Origin: Amycolatopsis sp. WAC 01376
GTDB lineage: Bacteria; Actinomycetota; Actinomycetes; Mycobacteriales; Pseudonocardiaceae
Length of the DNA stretch: 64,000 nt
Reading direction: 5' to 3'
Assembly (NCBI RefSeq): GCF_003947415.1
Contig: NZ_QHKL01000001.1
Coordinates: forward strand, 1 to 64,000
Within the stretch, counting starts at the first letter, position 1. The number at the start of each line of letters is the position of its first letter. Below the pieces are notes generated by a model. It worked only from the letters and a program-made list of their open reading frames with translations, was not told where the DNA came from and did not search any database. A program made the position numbers and the translations under genes. Below are positions 18,855-27,661 of the stretch, one piece after another.

Positions 18855-19241
18855 GTGCCGCAAGATGCGTTGCCCCCAGACCCGTTCGCGGATGACCCGG
18901 ACGACCCGGCCCGCGCGTTCATCGACGACGCTGACCGGCTCGACGAGCCGATCAGCGACGACGAGCGCACCGAGTTGCTGGCCGACCTCTCCGATCTCGC
19001 CGTGTACCAGGCGCTTCTCGAACCGCGCGGAGTACGCGGGATCGTGGTCGACTGCGGTGAATGCGACGAACCCCACTACCACGACTGGCATCTGCTGCGC
19101 GCCAGTCTCGAGCAGCTGCTCGCCGACGGCCGGATGCGGCCGCACGAGCCCGCGTTCGATCCGAACCCCGGTGACTACGTGAGCTGGGACTACTGCCGCG
19201 GGTTCGCGGACGGTGTGACCGCCAACGAGAGCGCCTACTGA
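18855..19241 (+). CDS. DUF5319 family protein
   Basis: A 128-residue acidic protein equivalent in position and sequence to M. tuberculosis Rv3412, always beside sigD/rsdA and guaB. It is rich in Asp/Glu. Conserved-looking Cys and His residues in VVDCGECDEPHYHDWHLL (around residues 69-86) could bind a metal. The function is unknown. GTG 18855 is the start. The TGA stop overlaps the first bases of the repeat pair at 19241. Confidence 0.85.
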   Translation: MPQDALPPDPFADDPDDPARAFIDDADRLDEPISDDERTELLADLSDLAVYQALLEPRGVRGIVVDCGECDEPHYHDWHLLRASLEQLLADGRMRPHEPAFDPNPGDYVSWDYCRGFADGVTANESAY

Positions 19242-19290
19242 TCGCGTTTAGCCCGCTAAAGTCGAGCGACTTTAGCGGGCTAAACGCGAT
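19241..19290. repeat. Head-to-head palindromic repeat pair
   Basis: Two copies form perfect 24-bp arms (19241-19264 and 19267-19290) separated by only AG. The outer end of each copy is ATCGCG and the inner end is GTCG. The pair lies between convergent DUF5319 and rsdA. A very stable hairpin or cruciform is expected. Confidence 0.94.
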
Positions 19291-19306
19291 TTGAGACGCA
19301 TAACGA

Positions 19307-19340
19307 AAGGGCCTGGTGAGAGCGATCTCACCAGGCCCTT
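19307..19340. terminator. Terminator hairpin of the sigD-rsdA operon
   Basis: 14-bp perfect arms AAGGGCCTGGTGAG / CTCACCAGGCCCTT with a 6-nt loop, 17 nt beyond the rsdA stop. It is a conventional hairpin and adds to the adjacent repeat pair. Confidence 0.8.
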
Positions 19341-19356
19341 CGGCGTTTTCGGGGTG

Positions 19357-20301
19357 CTACGTCGTCGCGCCCGCGGCGGGCTCCTGTGCTCCGGCACCCG
19401 GCGTCGGCTCGTTTCGCGAGCCACCGGGATCGTTCCCCGAGGCCGGCGGTGTCGTCGACGTCGTGGGCGGCGGCGGTTCGCTGGACGAGGTCGGCGGAGT
19501 CGGCGAAGGAGTCGTGGTGCCCGGCAGACTCGTGCCGGGGTTGCCGCCTCCTGGCAGCGACGTCGGCGGAGCGGTCGGCTGCGGGCTGGGCGGCGGCGTG
19601 GTCGCGACCGGAGTCTGCGACGGCGACTGCTGATCCGGCGGCAGCGGCTGCTGTCCGGGGTTCTGCAGCTGAGCACTCAACTGGCGGTGCTGTTCGAGCA
19701 GCTGGTCGCGGTTCTCTTCGTCGGTCACCTGGCTCAGCGCGGCCTGTGCCTCGTCGAGCGCCTTGCGCGCGTCGTCGAGACGTCCACCGGCGAGCGCGAG
19801 GTTCGCCTTTTCGAGATCGAGTTTGGCCGCCGCGGCGGCCTCGACCGACCGGGCGTGGTCGGCGTAAAGCACCTTGGTCAGTCCCCAGAGCGTGTCACCA
19901 GGCTGCGCGTCCTTCGCGGCGAGACCGGTACCGGCGAAGGCGATGGCCAGGACGGCCGCAGCGGCGGCCACCGGGACCAGCAGCCGGCGTCTTCCCCCGT
20001 GTTTGCGGGCGAGCGCGGCGGTCTTCACGGTGACGACGGCGGTGTCGACGTCGACGAGTTCCGCGAGCGGTTCGCTGTCGATGTCACGCCGCCAGGCCAG
20101 CAGCAGCGCGTTCAGTTCCTGATCGCCGAGGTCGTCGGCCATCTTCGGATCCGGGCCACCGAGTGCGTCGAGCAGCGCGTCATCGGCCTGAACGGCCGAG
20201 AGATCAGCTGCGAACTCTGCTTCCGAGGGCGTCAGCCCTCTTTCGAAAGCCGTCAGTTCACGATCGGTCCCGGGGGAGAACCGATGGTCGCGATCGGTCA
20301 C
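19357..20301 (-). CDS. rsdA: Anti-sigma-D factor
   Basis: A 314-residue membrane protein that holds sigma D inactive. The N-terminal cytoplasmic part carries the RsdA sigma-binding region (DDLGDQELNALLLAWRRDIDSEPL). One membrane helix follows (LLVPVAAAAAVLAIAFAGTGLA, about residues 107-128). The extracytoplasmic part begins with a helical stretch (SVEAAAAAKLDLEKANLAL) and ends in a long Pro/Ser/Thr-rich tail. Regulated proteolysis usually releases the sigma factor in this family. GTG 20301 directly abuts the sigD stop, so the two are translated together. It corresponds to Rv3413c. Confidence 0.92.
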   Translation of the reverse strand: MTDRDHRFSPGTDRELTAFERGLTPSEAEFAADLSAVQADDALLDALGGPDPKMADDLGDQELNALLLAWRRDIDSEPLAELVDVDTAVVTVKTAALARKHGGRRRLLVPVAAAAAVLAIAFAGTGLAAKDAQPGDTLWGLTKVLYADHARSVEAAAAAKLDLEKANLALAGGRLDDARKALDEAQAALSQVTDEENRDQLLEQHRQLSAQLQNPGQQPLPPDQQSPSQTPVATTPPPSPQPTAPPTSLPGGGNPGTSLPGTTTPSPTPPTSSSEPPPPTTSTTPPASGNDPGGSRNEPTPGAGAQEPAAGATT

Positions 20302-20874
20302 TCAGATCACCTCCTCAGCGGCCAGAACCTTACGTAGGCGCGCGAGGGCGCGATGCTGGGCCACCCGGACAGCACCAGGAGTGGACCCCACGGCCTCGGC
20401 CGTCTCTTCGGCGGACAGACCCACGACCACCCGCAGGACGACGATCTCACGCTGTTTGTCGGGAAGTACGCGCAGCAGCTGCGACATGCGCTCGTTCAGC
20501 TCGCCCTGGAGGGCGCGCTGCTCGGGGCCGACGCCGCCCTCGATCTCGTCGGGGACTTCGGCGACCGGCTCGGCACGGTTACGGGCCGCGGCACGATGCG
20601 CGTCGGCCACCTTGTGCTGGGCGATCCCGTAGACGAAGGCCAGGAATGGGCGGCCCTGATCACGGTACGAAGGCAATGCCGTGAGCACCGCGAGACACAC
20701 CTCCTGAGCAACGTCGTCTGCGGAAGCGAACGAACGCTCCTGCCTGCCAACCCGAGCGCGGCAGTACCGCACTACCAAAGGACGGATGGCCGCCAGCAAC
20801 CGCTCGACCGCTTGAGGATCACCCTCAACAGCAGCGGCGACCGGCTCATCCAGTCCGTCCCCCACATTGGCCAT
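20302..20874 (-). CDS. sigD: ECF RNA polymerase sigma factor SigD
   Basis: A 190-residue group 4 sigma factor. Region 2 reads IRPLVVRYCRARVG, then SADDVAQEVCLAVLTALPSYRDQGRPFLAFVYGIAQHKVAD. Region 4 reads LPDKQREIVVLRVVVGLSAEETAEAVGSTPGAVRVAQHRALARL. It is very close to mycobacterial SigD, which is associated with stationary-phase and starvation responses. The start is uncertain: ATG 20874 is preferred, with an in-frame TTG at 20883. It is followed directly by its anti-sigma factor gene. Confidence 0.95.
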   Translation of the reverse strand: MANVGDGLDEPVAAAVEGDPQAVERLLAAIRPLVVRYCRARVGRQERSFASADDVAQEVCLAVLTALPSYRDQGRPFLAFVYGIAQHKVADAHRAAARNRAEPVAEVPDEIEGGVGPEQRALQGELNERMSQLLRVLPDKQREIVVLRVVVGLSAEETAEAVGSTPGAVRVAQHRALARLRKVLAAEEVI

Positions 20875-20883
20875 CGCAGACAA

Positions 20884-21255
20884 CAGTCCCAGTGTTACGT
20901 ATAGGCGTGCAAAGAGTCCGGCGTGTGACTTCAGAGACCACTACCGGTGATAGCTACCGTACCGCCCAGGCCCGCCGCCTTTGCTGACGGCCGTCATCGG
21001 CGCGCCGCCGTTCCGGCGAGCGCGCTGAACCCGGGTCTTCCTGGTCCCCTCCGCTCGTAGTCGAACTTTCAACGAGCCGGAACACAGTGGGGTACGACGG
21101 TCCACCCTGCGGCGGACACGCTCGGGCCAGAGTGCCCGAGCGGTAAGGATAAATGCGCGAAGCGTGACGGGGAACACAGGTACGGGCCAGGGGTACACCC
21201 CCGGCCCGTTCGTCACCCGTTGTGCAATCTCAGCAATGAAATCAAGAAAGCGTTG
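20884..21255. other. Gap between sigD and bldM
   Basis: About 370 bp without a convincing gene. It contains a hairpin (CTCGGGC / GCCCGAG, 21121-21140) and the bldM terminator at 21182-21209. The part nearest sigD should carry its promoter, but I could not pick a confident -35/-10 pair. Confidence 0.4.
21182..21209 (-). terminator. Terminator of bldM
   Basis: A 13-bp stem ACGGGCCAGGGGT / ACCCCCGGCCCGT with one non-Watson-Crick pair and a 2-nt core loop, 46 nt after the bldM stop on the minus strand. Confidence 0.6.
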
Positions 21256-21852
21256 TCAGGAAACAAGTCCACGGCGGAATCCGTGGGCGACCGCCTGTGC
21301 GCGGTCCCGAACGCCGAGCTTGCGGAACAAGCGGCGCGCGTGGGTCTTCACGGTGTCTTCGGACAGGTACAGCTCGCGGCCGATCTGTCCGTTGCTCTTG
21401 CCCTGGCTCATCCCACGAAGCACCTGAAGCTCTCGCTCGGTGAGCTGAACACCGGGGTCGGACGGTTGACGCGGCGCCGGCACCGAGGTGCTGGCGAGCG
21501 TGTGGGCCAGTGCGGCGACCAGCTCGGGACGCGAGGCGTCCCAGCGCAGGTAGCCGCGGGCACCGCCGGCGATGGCCGCGGCGATACTGCCCGCGTCGTC
21601 CGGGGCGCCGAACACGATCACGTTCGCTTGAGGGTTCGCCGAGACGAGCCGCCGGGTGGCTTCGACGCCAGTCGGGACAGCGCGCTGGGTTCCGACCAGC
21701 ACGACGTCGACCGGCTGACGGGAGTACCGGGCCAGCAGCTCGTCACCGTGCGCTACGCAGTCGATGCGACTGACCCCTGGGACCGCGGACATCACTCGAG
21801 TGAGCCCTTCGCGGACACTGCGTCGGTCGTCGCAGATCAAGACCGTCGTCAC
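21256..21852 (-). CDS. bldM: BldM-like orphan response regulator
   Basis: A 198-residue protein with a receiver domain (TTVLICDDRRSVREGL with the acidic pocket, then DVVLVGTQRAV) and a LuxR/FixJ-type DNA-binding domain (LTERELQVLRGMSQGKSNGQIGRELYLSEDTVKTHARRLFRKLGVRDRAQAVAHG). The usual phosphoacceptor Asp is replaced: the strand ends LVGTQ instead of L-D-xx-M. It is therefore an atypical receiver that probably does not need phosphorylation. In Streptomyces, BldM sits in this same guaB/groEL/whiD neighbourhood and controls development. GTG 21852 follows a GGAAGG-type ribosome site. Confidence 0.9.
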   Translation of the reverse strand: MTTVLICDDRRSVREGLTRVMSAVPGVSRIDCVAHGDELLARYSRQPVDVVLVGTQRAVPTGVEATRRLVSANPQANVIVFGAPDDAGSIAAAIAGGARGYLRWDASRPELVAALAHTLASTSVPAPRQPSDPGVQLTERELQVLRGMSQGKSNGQIGRELYLSEDTVKTHARRLFRKLGVRDRAQAVAHGFRRGLVS

Positions 21853-21992
21853 GGGGTTTCCTTCCTGCAGCCGGGTGACATTCCACTTCCCCTATCGGAC
21901 GCTTTAGCCCGAACCTTGACACGATCCGGTGGCTTTTTTTGAAAGTTCTTAGCCCGGTTGCCGGAATGGGCCCTCCAACAGGCTAGACGCCC

Positions 21993-22829
21993 TCAGCGGG
22001 GGACCCACGGAGATTCCCGTGCGAGCCGCCTCCCGCAAGGATCTGCGTGCCGTAACACTGCGTGCAACAGTTCGGCCCCTCTGAATCGATACTCATCGGC
22101 GTGTCCTGCCGAGAAGTCGGCCGACACCAGGCACGCCACCCACAGAAGTGAATTGAATTCGTATTTCTCGGCGGTTTCGCGAGCGCTCTCGACCAGCGCT
22201 TTCGCGCGGTCCCGCTCAGCGGAACCGGCATTCACGATCGTCACGCCGAGTACGAGCTGTGATTTGACGACGTGCCGGGACGCACCCCTCGCCCGTGCCG
22301 TTTCCAGCGCCATTTCCGCAGGTGCGATCCCCGCTTGGGAAATGTTACTCGCCAGTTCGATTTCCGCGCCCACCCAACCGGCCCTGGTCCGGGTCCGCCA
22401 GTTGCCGGTGTGCGCGCCCGCGCGGGCCAGCAGCCGCCGGGCGGCGGTCAGCCTGCCGCGCCCGAGATTGTCCGCCGCGAGGCCCAGGAACGCGTCCGCC
22501 CGCGCGCCCTCGGCGTCCAGACCGTCGGGGTCTGGTTCACCTCGTGGCTCCGAGATCACCAGCGCGAGCGCTTCACCGTCGAGGACGAGCGCCGCCGCGT
22601 GCCCGCCCAACTGCCGTCGATGCGACGCCAGCGTGCTCGCGGCCAGCGACGCGATCACCGGATCCTTGCCCGCGCGCAAACCGTTCAGCAGCGTGGCCGC
22701 CGCCGCGTACCGGCCGCGCGCACCGAGCCCGATCGCGGCCAGCAGCCGCCCGCGAGGCGACGCGGGCGCCGCGAAGGAGTTCGGCGGCACGCCGTCGCCG
22801 AACGCGGCGGACCGCAAGGACGCTTCCAT
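21993..22829 (-). CDS. Helical-repeat protein (Rv3415c-like)
   Basis: A 278-residue, Ala-rich, entirely helical protein that looks like a degenerate TPR array. Repeated helix pairs of about 34-40 residues are visible, such as GRLLAAIGLGARGRYAAAATLLNGL and RADAFLGLAADNLGRGRLTAARRLL. The position between sigD and whiB-type genes matches Rv3415c of M. tuberculosis. The function is unknown; a protein-interaction role is an inference. It is separated from the MerR gene by 9 nt and is probably in the same transcript. Confidence 0.7.
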   Translation of the reverse strand: MEASLRSAAFGDGVPPNSFAAPASPRGRLLAAIGLGARGRYAAAATLLNGLRAGKDPVIASLAASTLASHRRQLGGHAAALVLDGEALALVISEPRGEPDPDGLDAEGARADAFLGLAADNLGRGRLTAARRLLARAGAHTGNWRTRTRAGWVGAEIELASNISQAGIAPAEMALETARARGASRHVVKSQLVLGVTIVNAGSAERDRAKALVESARETAEKYEFNSLLWVACLVSADFSAGHADEYRFRGAELLHAVLRHADPCGRRLARESPWVPR

Positions 22830-22838
22830 GCGTCCTTT

Positions 22839-23792
22839 CTATCGCCTCGCACCGACAAGAACGTGCTCGATCCGGTCGGCGGCGGTCGTCAGTTCGCCGA
22901 GCAGTTCGATCTTGTCCGGGAGCGCGGCGGGATCCCAGCCCGGACCGCAGGCGAACATCCTGCTGCGCTGACGGCCGCGAGAGACCCTGGCGAACAGGCG
23001 TGGATCCGCGGTCGCACGCCGTCCCGACCACAGCACGACCGCCGCCGGGACACTGCGGCGGACTGTCACCGCGAGCACCTCCGCGGGCAGGGAGGCGCCG
23101 AACAGCTGGGCACCGATCCGACGTCCCGCGAGCGCCGCGGCGAGCGCGTACATCGGCAGGTTGTCGCGCTCGTCCGGCACGCAGGTCAGCAGGACCGGCC
23201 GTTGGTTACGTGGCTCGCGGAGCACCGGCGTCGCGCGGACGAGGGCGGCGTACACGCACTCGGCGAGCAGGTACTCGACCTCCGCGCCGGCGCTGACACC
23301 GCGCCAGCGCGCACCGAGCGCCGACAGGACCGGCGACACGACGCCGGTCCAGGCGGGCAGCACACCGAGCTCACGGATCGTGTCGGCGAGCATGCGCTGT
23401 ACCGCGCCGAAGTCCATCGCGAGCGCGGCCGTGCTCAACCGCCTGGCGAGCCGGGACGGGACGTCGTGATCCTCGGCGGGCGGCGCGGCCGCCTGCTCCT
23501 CCACTTGGACCACGGCGGTCTCCGGAGGCTCCGTCGCCGTCCGGGGCATCTGCTCGAGCGCGTACTTCGCCGCTTCGGCCGTCGAGGCGCCGCGCAGCAA
23601 CGCGCGCTGCATCAGTTCGAGACGGCCGATGTCGGAGCTGCCGTAGCGACGGTGACGGCCGTTGGTGTGGCGACTCGGTCCTACGCCGTATCTGCGGTCC
23701 CAGGTGCGCAGGGTGGACGGTGCGACCCCGAGCCGGCGAGCGACCGAGGCCACCGGCAGGGTGGGTTCTTCACTGCTGATCCGAGATCCCAC
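22839..23792 (-). CDS. MerR-family regulator with degenerate B12-binding domain
   Basis: About 317 residues. The N-terminal winged helix is clear (LPVASVARRLGVAPSTLRTWDRRYG, then HRRYGSSDIGRLELMQ). The C-terminal half has the layout of the CarH/LitR cobalamin-binding module: a helical bundle (LSTAALAMDFGAVQRML and SALGARWRGVSAGAEVEYLLAE) then a Rossmann-like part (VLLTCVPDERDNLPMYALAAAL). The W-x9-E-H signature reads W-x9-E-Y, and the cobalt-ligand histidine of the E-x-H motif is Asp (ERD). So B12 light sensing is unlikely in its usual form. The start is uncertain: GTG 23792 is chosen because the domain starts soon after; the frame is open to 23900. Confidence 0.82.
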   Translation of the reverse strand: MGSRISSEEPTLPVASVARRLGVAPSTLRTWDRRYGVGPSRHTNGRHRRYGSSDIGRLELMQRALLRGASTAEAAKYALEQMPRTATEPPETAVVQVEEQAAAPPAEDHDVPSRLARRLSTAALAMDFGAVQRMLADTIRELGVLPAWTGVVSPVLSALGARWRGVSAGAEVEYLLAECVYAALVRATPVLREPRNQRPVLLTCVPDERDNLPMYALAAALAGRRIGAQLFGASLPAEVLAVTVRRSVPAAVVLWSGRRATADPRLFARVSRGRQRSRMFACGPGWDPAALPDKIELLGELTTAADRIEHVLVGARR

Positions 23793-24001
23793 TCGACCCA
23801 ATATCCAGGCAGGCAGGGACCGGGGCAACCGGAACGGAAAGTACCGCTCACACATCCGGGGGATGCCTAACGGCTGAATCGTCTTGAATCTCTTGAACAA
23901 GTATTGGCGCGCTTCTAACGTTACCGCCGTTGCACCGAATGGAGTATCCGCAGCGCAGCAGAGCAGGTAAACGCTTCGACCGGATGACGGAGGCGGTCAG
24001 G

Positions 24002-24304
24002 ATGGCGGACACACGCAGGCTCCCGGGGCCCAACGCGGATGTATGGGACTGGCAGCTCGAAGGGTCGTGCCGAGGCATGGACAGCGCGTCCTTCTTTCAC
24101 CCTGACGGCGAGCGCGGGCCGGCCAGAGCCCGCCGCGAGGCGAGGGCCAAAGCCGTGTGCCTGGCCTGTCCGGTACTGGCCATGTGCCGGAACCACGCGC
24201 TCGCCGTGCACGAGCCGTATGGGATCTGGGGCGGACTGTCGGAATCGGAACGCGAGCACATCATCAAGGCGGACAAGCGCACATTGAGCATGTCGAACGG
24301 CTGA
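24002..24304 (+). CDS. whiD: WhiB-family iron-sulfur regulator (WhiD/WhiB3 type)
   Basis: A 100-residue Wbl protein. Four cysteines (C23, C53, C56, C62 in C-x29-C-x2-C-x5-C) should bind a [4Fe-4S] cluster. The YGIWGGLSESERE turn and basic tail contact the sigma factor and DNA in this family. LPGPNADVWDWQLEGSCRGMD is very close to mycobacterial WhiB3, and the position beside groEL and bldM matches Streptomyces whiD. The start is ATG 24002 with GGAGG 9 nt upstream; an in-frame ATG at 23984 is less likely. Confidence 0.93.
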   Translation: MADTRRLPGPNADVWDWQLEGSCRGMDSASFFHPDGERGPARARREARAKAVCLACPVLAMCRNHALAVHEPYGIWGGLSESEREHIIKADKRTLSMSNG

Positions 24305-24319
24305 TCCGGCCGAGTCGGC

Positions 24320-24364
24320 GACGCGGAAGGGCGGCATCCGGGTGGGGTGCCGCCCTTCCGCGTC
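24320..24364 (+). terminator. Terminator of whiD
   Basis: Perfect 17-bp arms (GACGCGGAAGGGCGGCA and its complement at 24348-24364) with an 11-nt loop, 15 nt after the stop. Confidence 0.85.
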
Positions 24365-24373
24365 TCCGGCCGG

Positions 24374-24572
24374 CGGAGCGCGTTTAGCCCGCTAAAGGCG
24401 CTCCGGCCGGGCCTGGGTGCCCATGTCGCCGGATCGCGTTTAGGGGGCTAAACGCGCTCCGGCCGGCCGCCGCGTTTCCGGCCGGCGGATCGCGTTTAGC
24501 CCGCTAAAGTCGCTCCGCCCGCGGTCACGCTCCCCTGCCGGCGGATCGCGATTAGCCCCCTAAAGTCGCTCC
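24374..24572. repeat. Cluster of four palindromic repeats
   Basis: Copies at about 24374-24406, 24431-24462, 24487-24516 and 24543-24572, spaced by about 56 bp, between convergent whiD and groEL. Cores are TTTAGCCCGCTAAA, TTTAGGGGGCTAAA, TTTAGCCCGCTAAA and ATTAGCCCCCTAAA. The linkers are GC-rich and not conserved in length enough to suggest a CRISPR. With the two flanking terminators they account for the whole 340-bp gap. Confidence 0.9.
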
Positions 24573-24593
24573 GGCGAGGGGGCCGGGACAGCA

Positions 24594-24631
24594 AAGCGGG
24601 GCGGCACTCCGGATGGAGTACCGCCCCGCTT
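24594..24631 (-). terminator. Terminator of groES-groEL
   Basis: 17-bp arms (AAGCGGGGCGGCACTCC / GGAGTACCGCCCCGCTT) with one mismatch and a 4-nt GGAT loop, 13 nt beyond the groEL stop on the minus strand. Confidence 0.85.
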
Positions 24632-24643
24632 CGAGGGGTGGAA

Positions 24644-26269
<1,626 letters not shown>

Positions 26270-26302
26270 TTACCTTCCAGTTCTAAAGCTCGGAAAACAC
26301 GA

Positions 26303-26338
26303 ACGCCCCGTTCCCCGGCAATGCGGGGCCCGGGGCGT
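26303..26338 (-). other. groES-groEL intercistronic hairpin
   Basis: Nested inverted repeats: outer ACGCCCCG / CGGGGCGT and inner CCCCG / CGGGG, in the 100-bp space between the two chaperonin genes. It may tune mRNA processing or partial termination, giving different GroES and GroEL levels. Confidence 0.5.
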
Positions 26339-26357
26339 CATGCGCTGAGAGCGGACG

Positions 26358-26666
26358 TCAGTTGATGACGGCCAGCACGTCGCGGGCGGAGAGGATCAAG
26401 TAGTCCTCACCGTTGTACTTCACTTCGGTGCCGCCGTACTTGGAGTAGATGACGACGTCGCCGACGGAAACGTCGAGCGGGACACGGTTGCCCTTGTCGT
26501 CGATGCGGCCCGGGCCAACGGCCAGAACCTTGCCCTCCTGGGGCTTCTCCTTGGCGGTGTCGGGGATGACGAGGCCGGAAGCGGTCGTCTCCTCGGCCTC
26601 ACTCGTCTGGACAACGATCTTGTCCTCGAGCGGCTTGATGTTCACGCTCACCGGGTTGACCTCCAC
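26358..26666 (-). CDS. groES: Co-chaperonin GroES
   Basis: A 102-residue 10-kDa chaperonin. It shows [44 protein letters not shown] with the mobile loop, the [23 protein letters not shown] beta strands and the VLAVIN end. It caps the GroEL ring. GTG or ATG starts within the first few residues are possible (26666 or slightly downstream). Confidence 0.97.
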   Translation of the reverse strand: MEVNPVSVNIKPLEDKIVVQTSEAEETTASGLVIPDTAKEKPQEGKVLAVGPGRIDDKGNRVPLDVSVGDVVIYSKYGGTEVKYNGEDYLILSARDVLAVIN

Positions 26667-26750
26667 GGTCGTCGAAAGCGTTGGCAGGATGAGTTACGGC
26701 TCCTACCACCCCCGCCGTCGCGGGTGCCGGGGCGTGTTCGGGCCGTGCAA

Positions 26751-26777
26751 TTAGCACTCTAGCCATGTGAGTGCCAG
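26751..26777 (-). promoter_or_regulatory. CIRCE element (HrcA operator)
   Basis: On the plus strand TTAGCACTC, 9 nt, GAGTGCCAG. The left arm is a perfect match to CIRCE (TTAGCACTC-N9-GAGTGCTAA); the right arm has two changes, as often in actinobacteria. It lies 85 nt upstream of groES and should mediate HrcA repression and heat induction. Confidence 0.92.
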
Positions 26778-26848
26778 CTTCGCAAGGAGGGTCCGCTCAC
26801 CTTGCTTCCGAGCTCCTGACCGGCCCTTTTGTTCCGCAAGGCCACGAC

Positions 26849-26880
26849 GGATCGCGTTTAGCCCGCTAAACGCAAGTCGG
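26849..26880. repeat. Palindromic repeat at a stop codon
   Basis: A copy (GGATCGCGTTTAGC-CC-GCTAAACGCAAGTC). On the minus strand it encodes the last residues DLRLAG and the TAA of the HAD hydrolase gene. Confidence 0.9.
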
Positions 26881-27520
26881 CCAGGTCTGTCACCAGGGCG
26901 TCCGGGCCGAGAGCCGTGAGGGCCCTGCGCTTCGCCGGCGTCTTCGCGAGAGCGATCGAAGCGACGCCGGCGGCGCGAGCGGCCAGGATGTCCGCGGCCG
27001 AGTCGCCGACCATGACGCACTGCCGAGGTGAAGTGCCGAGAGCCTTCACCGCGGCGTCGAGCAGCATCGGCCGCGGCTTCAACTGCGCAGGGTCGCTCGT
27101 CATCCGCGCGCTGATCCGGCGAACCTGCTCGGCGAGTTCGTGCAGCGAGAGGAACGACCGGATCGCGTCGACGGAGTTGTTGCTGACGATCGTCACCGTG
27201 AACCCCTGCGCGACCCACTCGCGAAGGACTTCCGCGACGCCGGGCGCCGGCGAGACCAGCGCGACGGCCTCCCCCTCCAAGCGGTTGAGCTGCCGCTCGA
27301 CGACGTGCGCGGTGTTCGGACCGCACGAGGCCGCGTAGCGAAGCACGTCGAACGGATCGGCGGAGGCGTTCACGTCCGCGGGCAGATCGGGTCCGACGAG
27401 ACGCTTGAGCCTGTCCGCCACCTCGCTCGCCGGCAACCTGGCGAACACATCGCACACCGGACCGTCGAAATCGAGGAAGACGTGGTCCTTCTCCTGCAGA
27501 AGCTCCTTCACCCCAGCCAT
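26858..27520 (-). CDS. HAD-family phosphatase
   Basis: A 220-residue haloacid-dehalogenase-type hydrolase, resembling phosphoglycolate phosphatases and other small-molecule phosphatases. Motif I is FLDFDGPVCD (nucleophile Asp and +2 Asp replaced by Gly-Pro), motif II VTIVSNNS, motif III LKPRP and motif IV VMVGDSAADILAARAAG. The usual DxDGT reads DFDGP, so the general-acid Asp is kept in position. The start is ATG 27520. The C-terminal DLRLAG and the stop come from a palindromic repeat, exactly as in tsaE. Confidence 0.88.
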   Translation of the reverse strand: MAGVKELLQEKDHVFLDFDGPVCDVFARLPASEVADRLKRLVGPDLPADVNASADPFDVLRYAASCGPNTAHVVERQLNRLEGEAVALVSPAPGVAEVLREWVAQGFTVTIVSNNSVDAIRSFLSLHELAEQVRRISARMTSDPAQLKPRPMLLDAAVKALGTSPRQCVMVGDSAADILAARAAGVASIALAKTPAKRRALTALGPDALVTDLADLRLAG

Positions 27521-27538
27521 GCCCCCACCTTGCCACCG

Positions 27539-27566
27539 GAGCGCCTTTAGCCCCCTAATCGCGATC
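27539..27566. repeat. Palindromic repeat
   Basis: A copy (GGAGCGCCTTTAG-CCCC-CTAATCGCGATC) in the gap between the divergent HAD gene and the amidase gene, 19 nt from the HAD start. Confidence 0.88.
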
Positions 27567-27661
27567 TGAAGGGACCTTACGGAGCAGGCCGCTTTCTGGT
27601 TAGGTTCCGACCATTGGGGTCGGTCCTGTTCAGCAGACCTAGTCACTGGGGGTTTACGCCC

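Noticed and set aside
21121..21160. tRNA-like stem (CTCGGGC / GCCCGAG)
   Set aside because: No cloverleaf, no T-arm GTTCGA and no anticodon arm could be drawn.
21903..21911. Partial TTTAGCCCG match near bldM
   Set aside because: Only the left half resembles the repeat core; the right half (AACCTTG) does not, so it was not counted.
24374..24572. CRISPR-like array of four repeats
   Set aside because: The repeats are palindromic, vary in sequence, are dispersed throughout the window and there are no cas genes.
27567..27661. c-di-AMP riboswitch before the amidase
   Set aside because: The space is under 100 nt and lacks the conserved ydaO core; only a small CCGACC hairpin is present.
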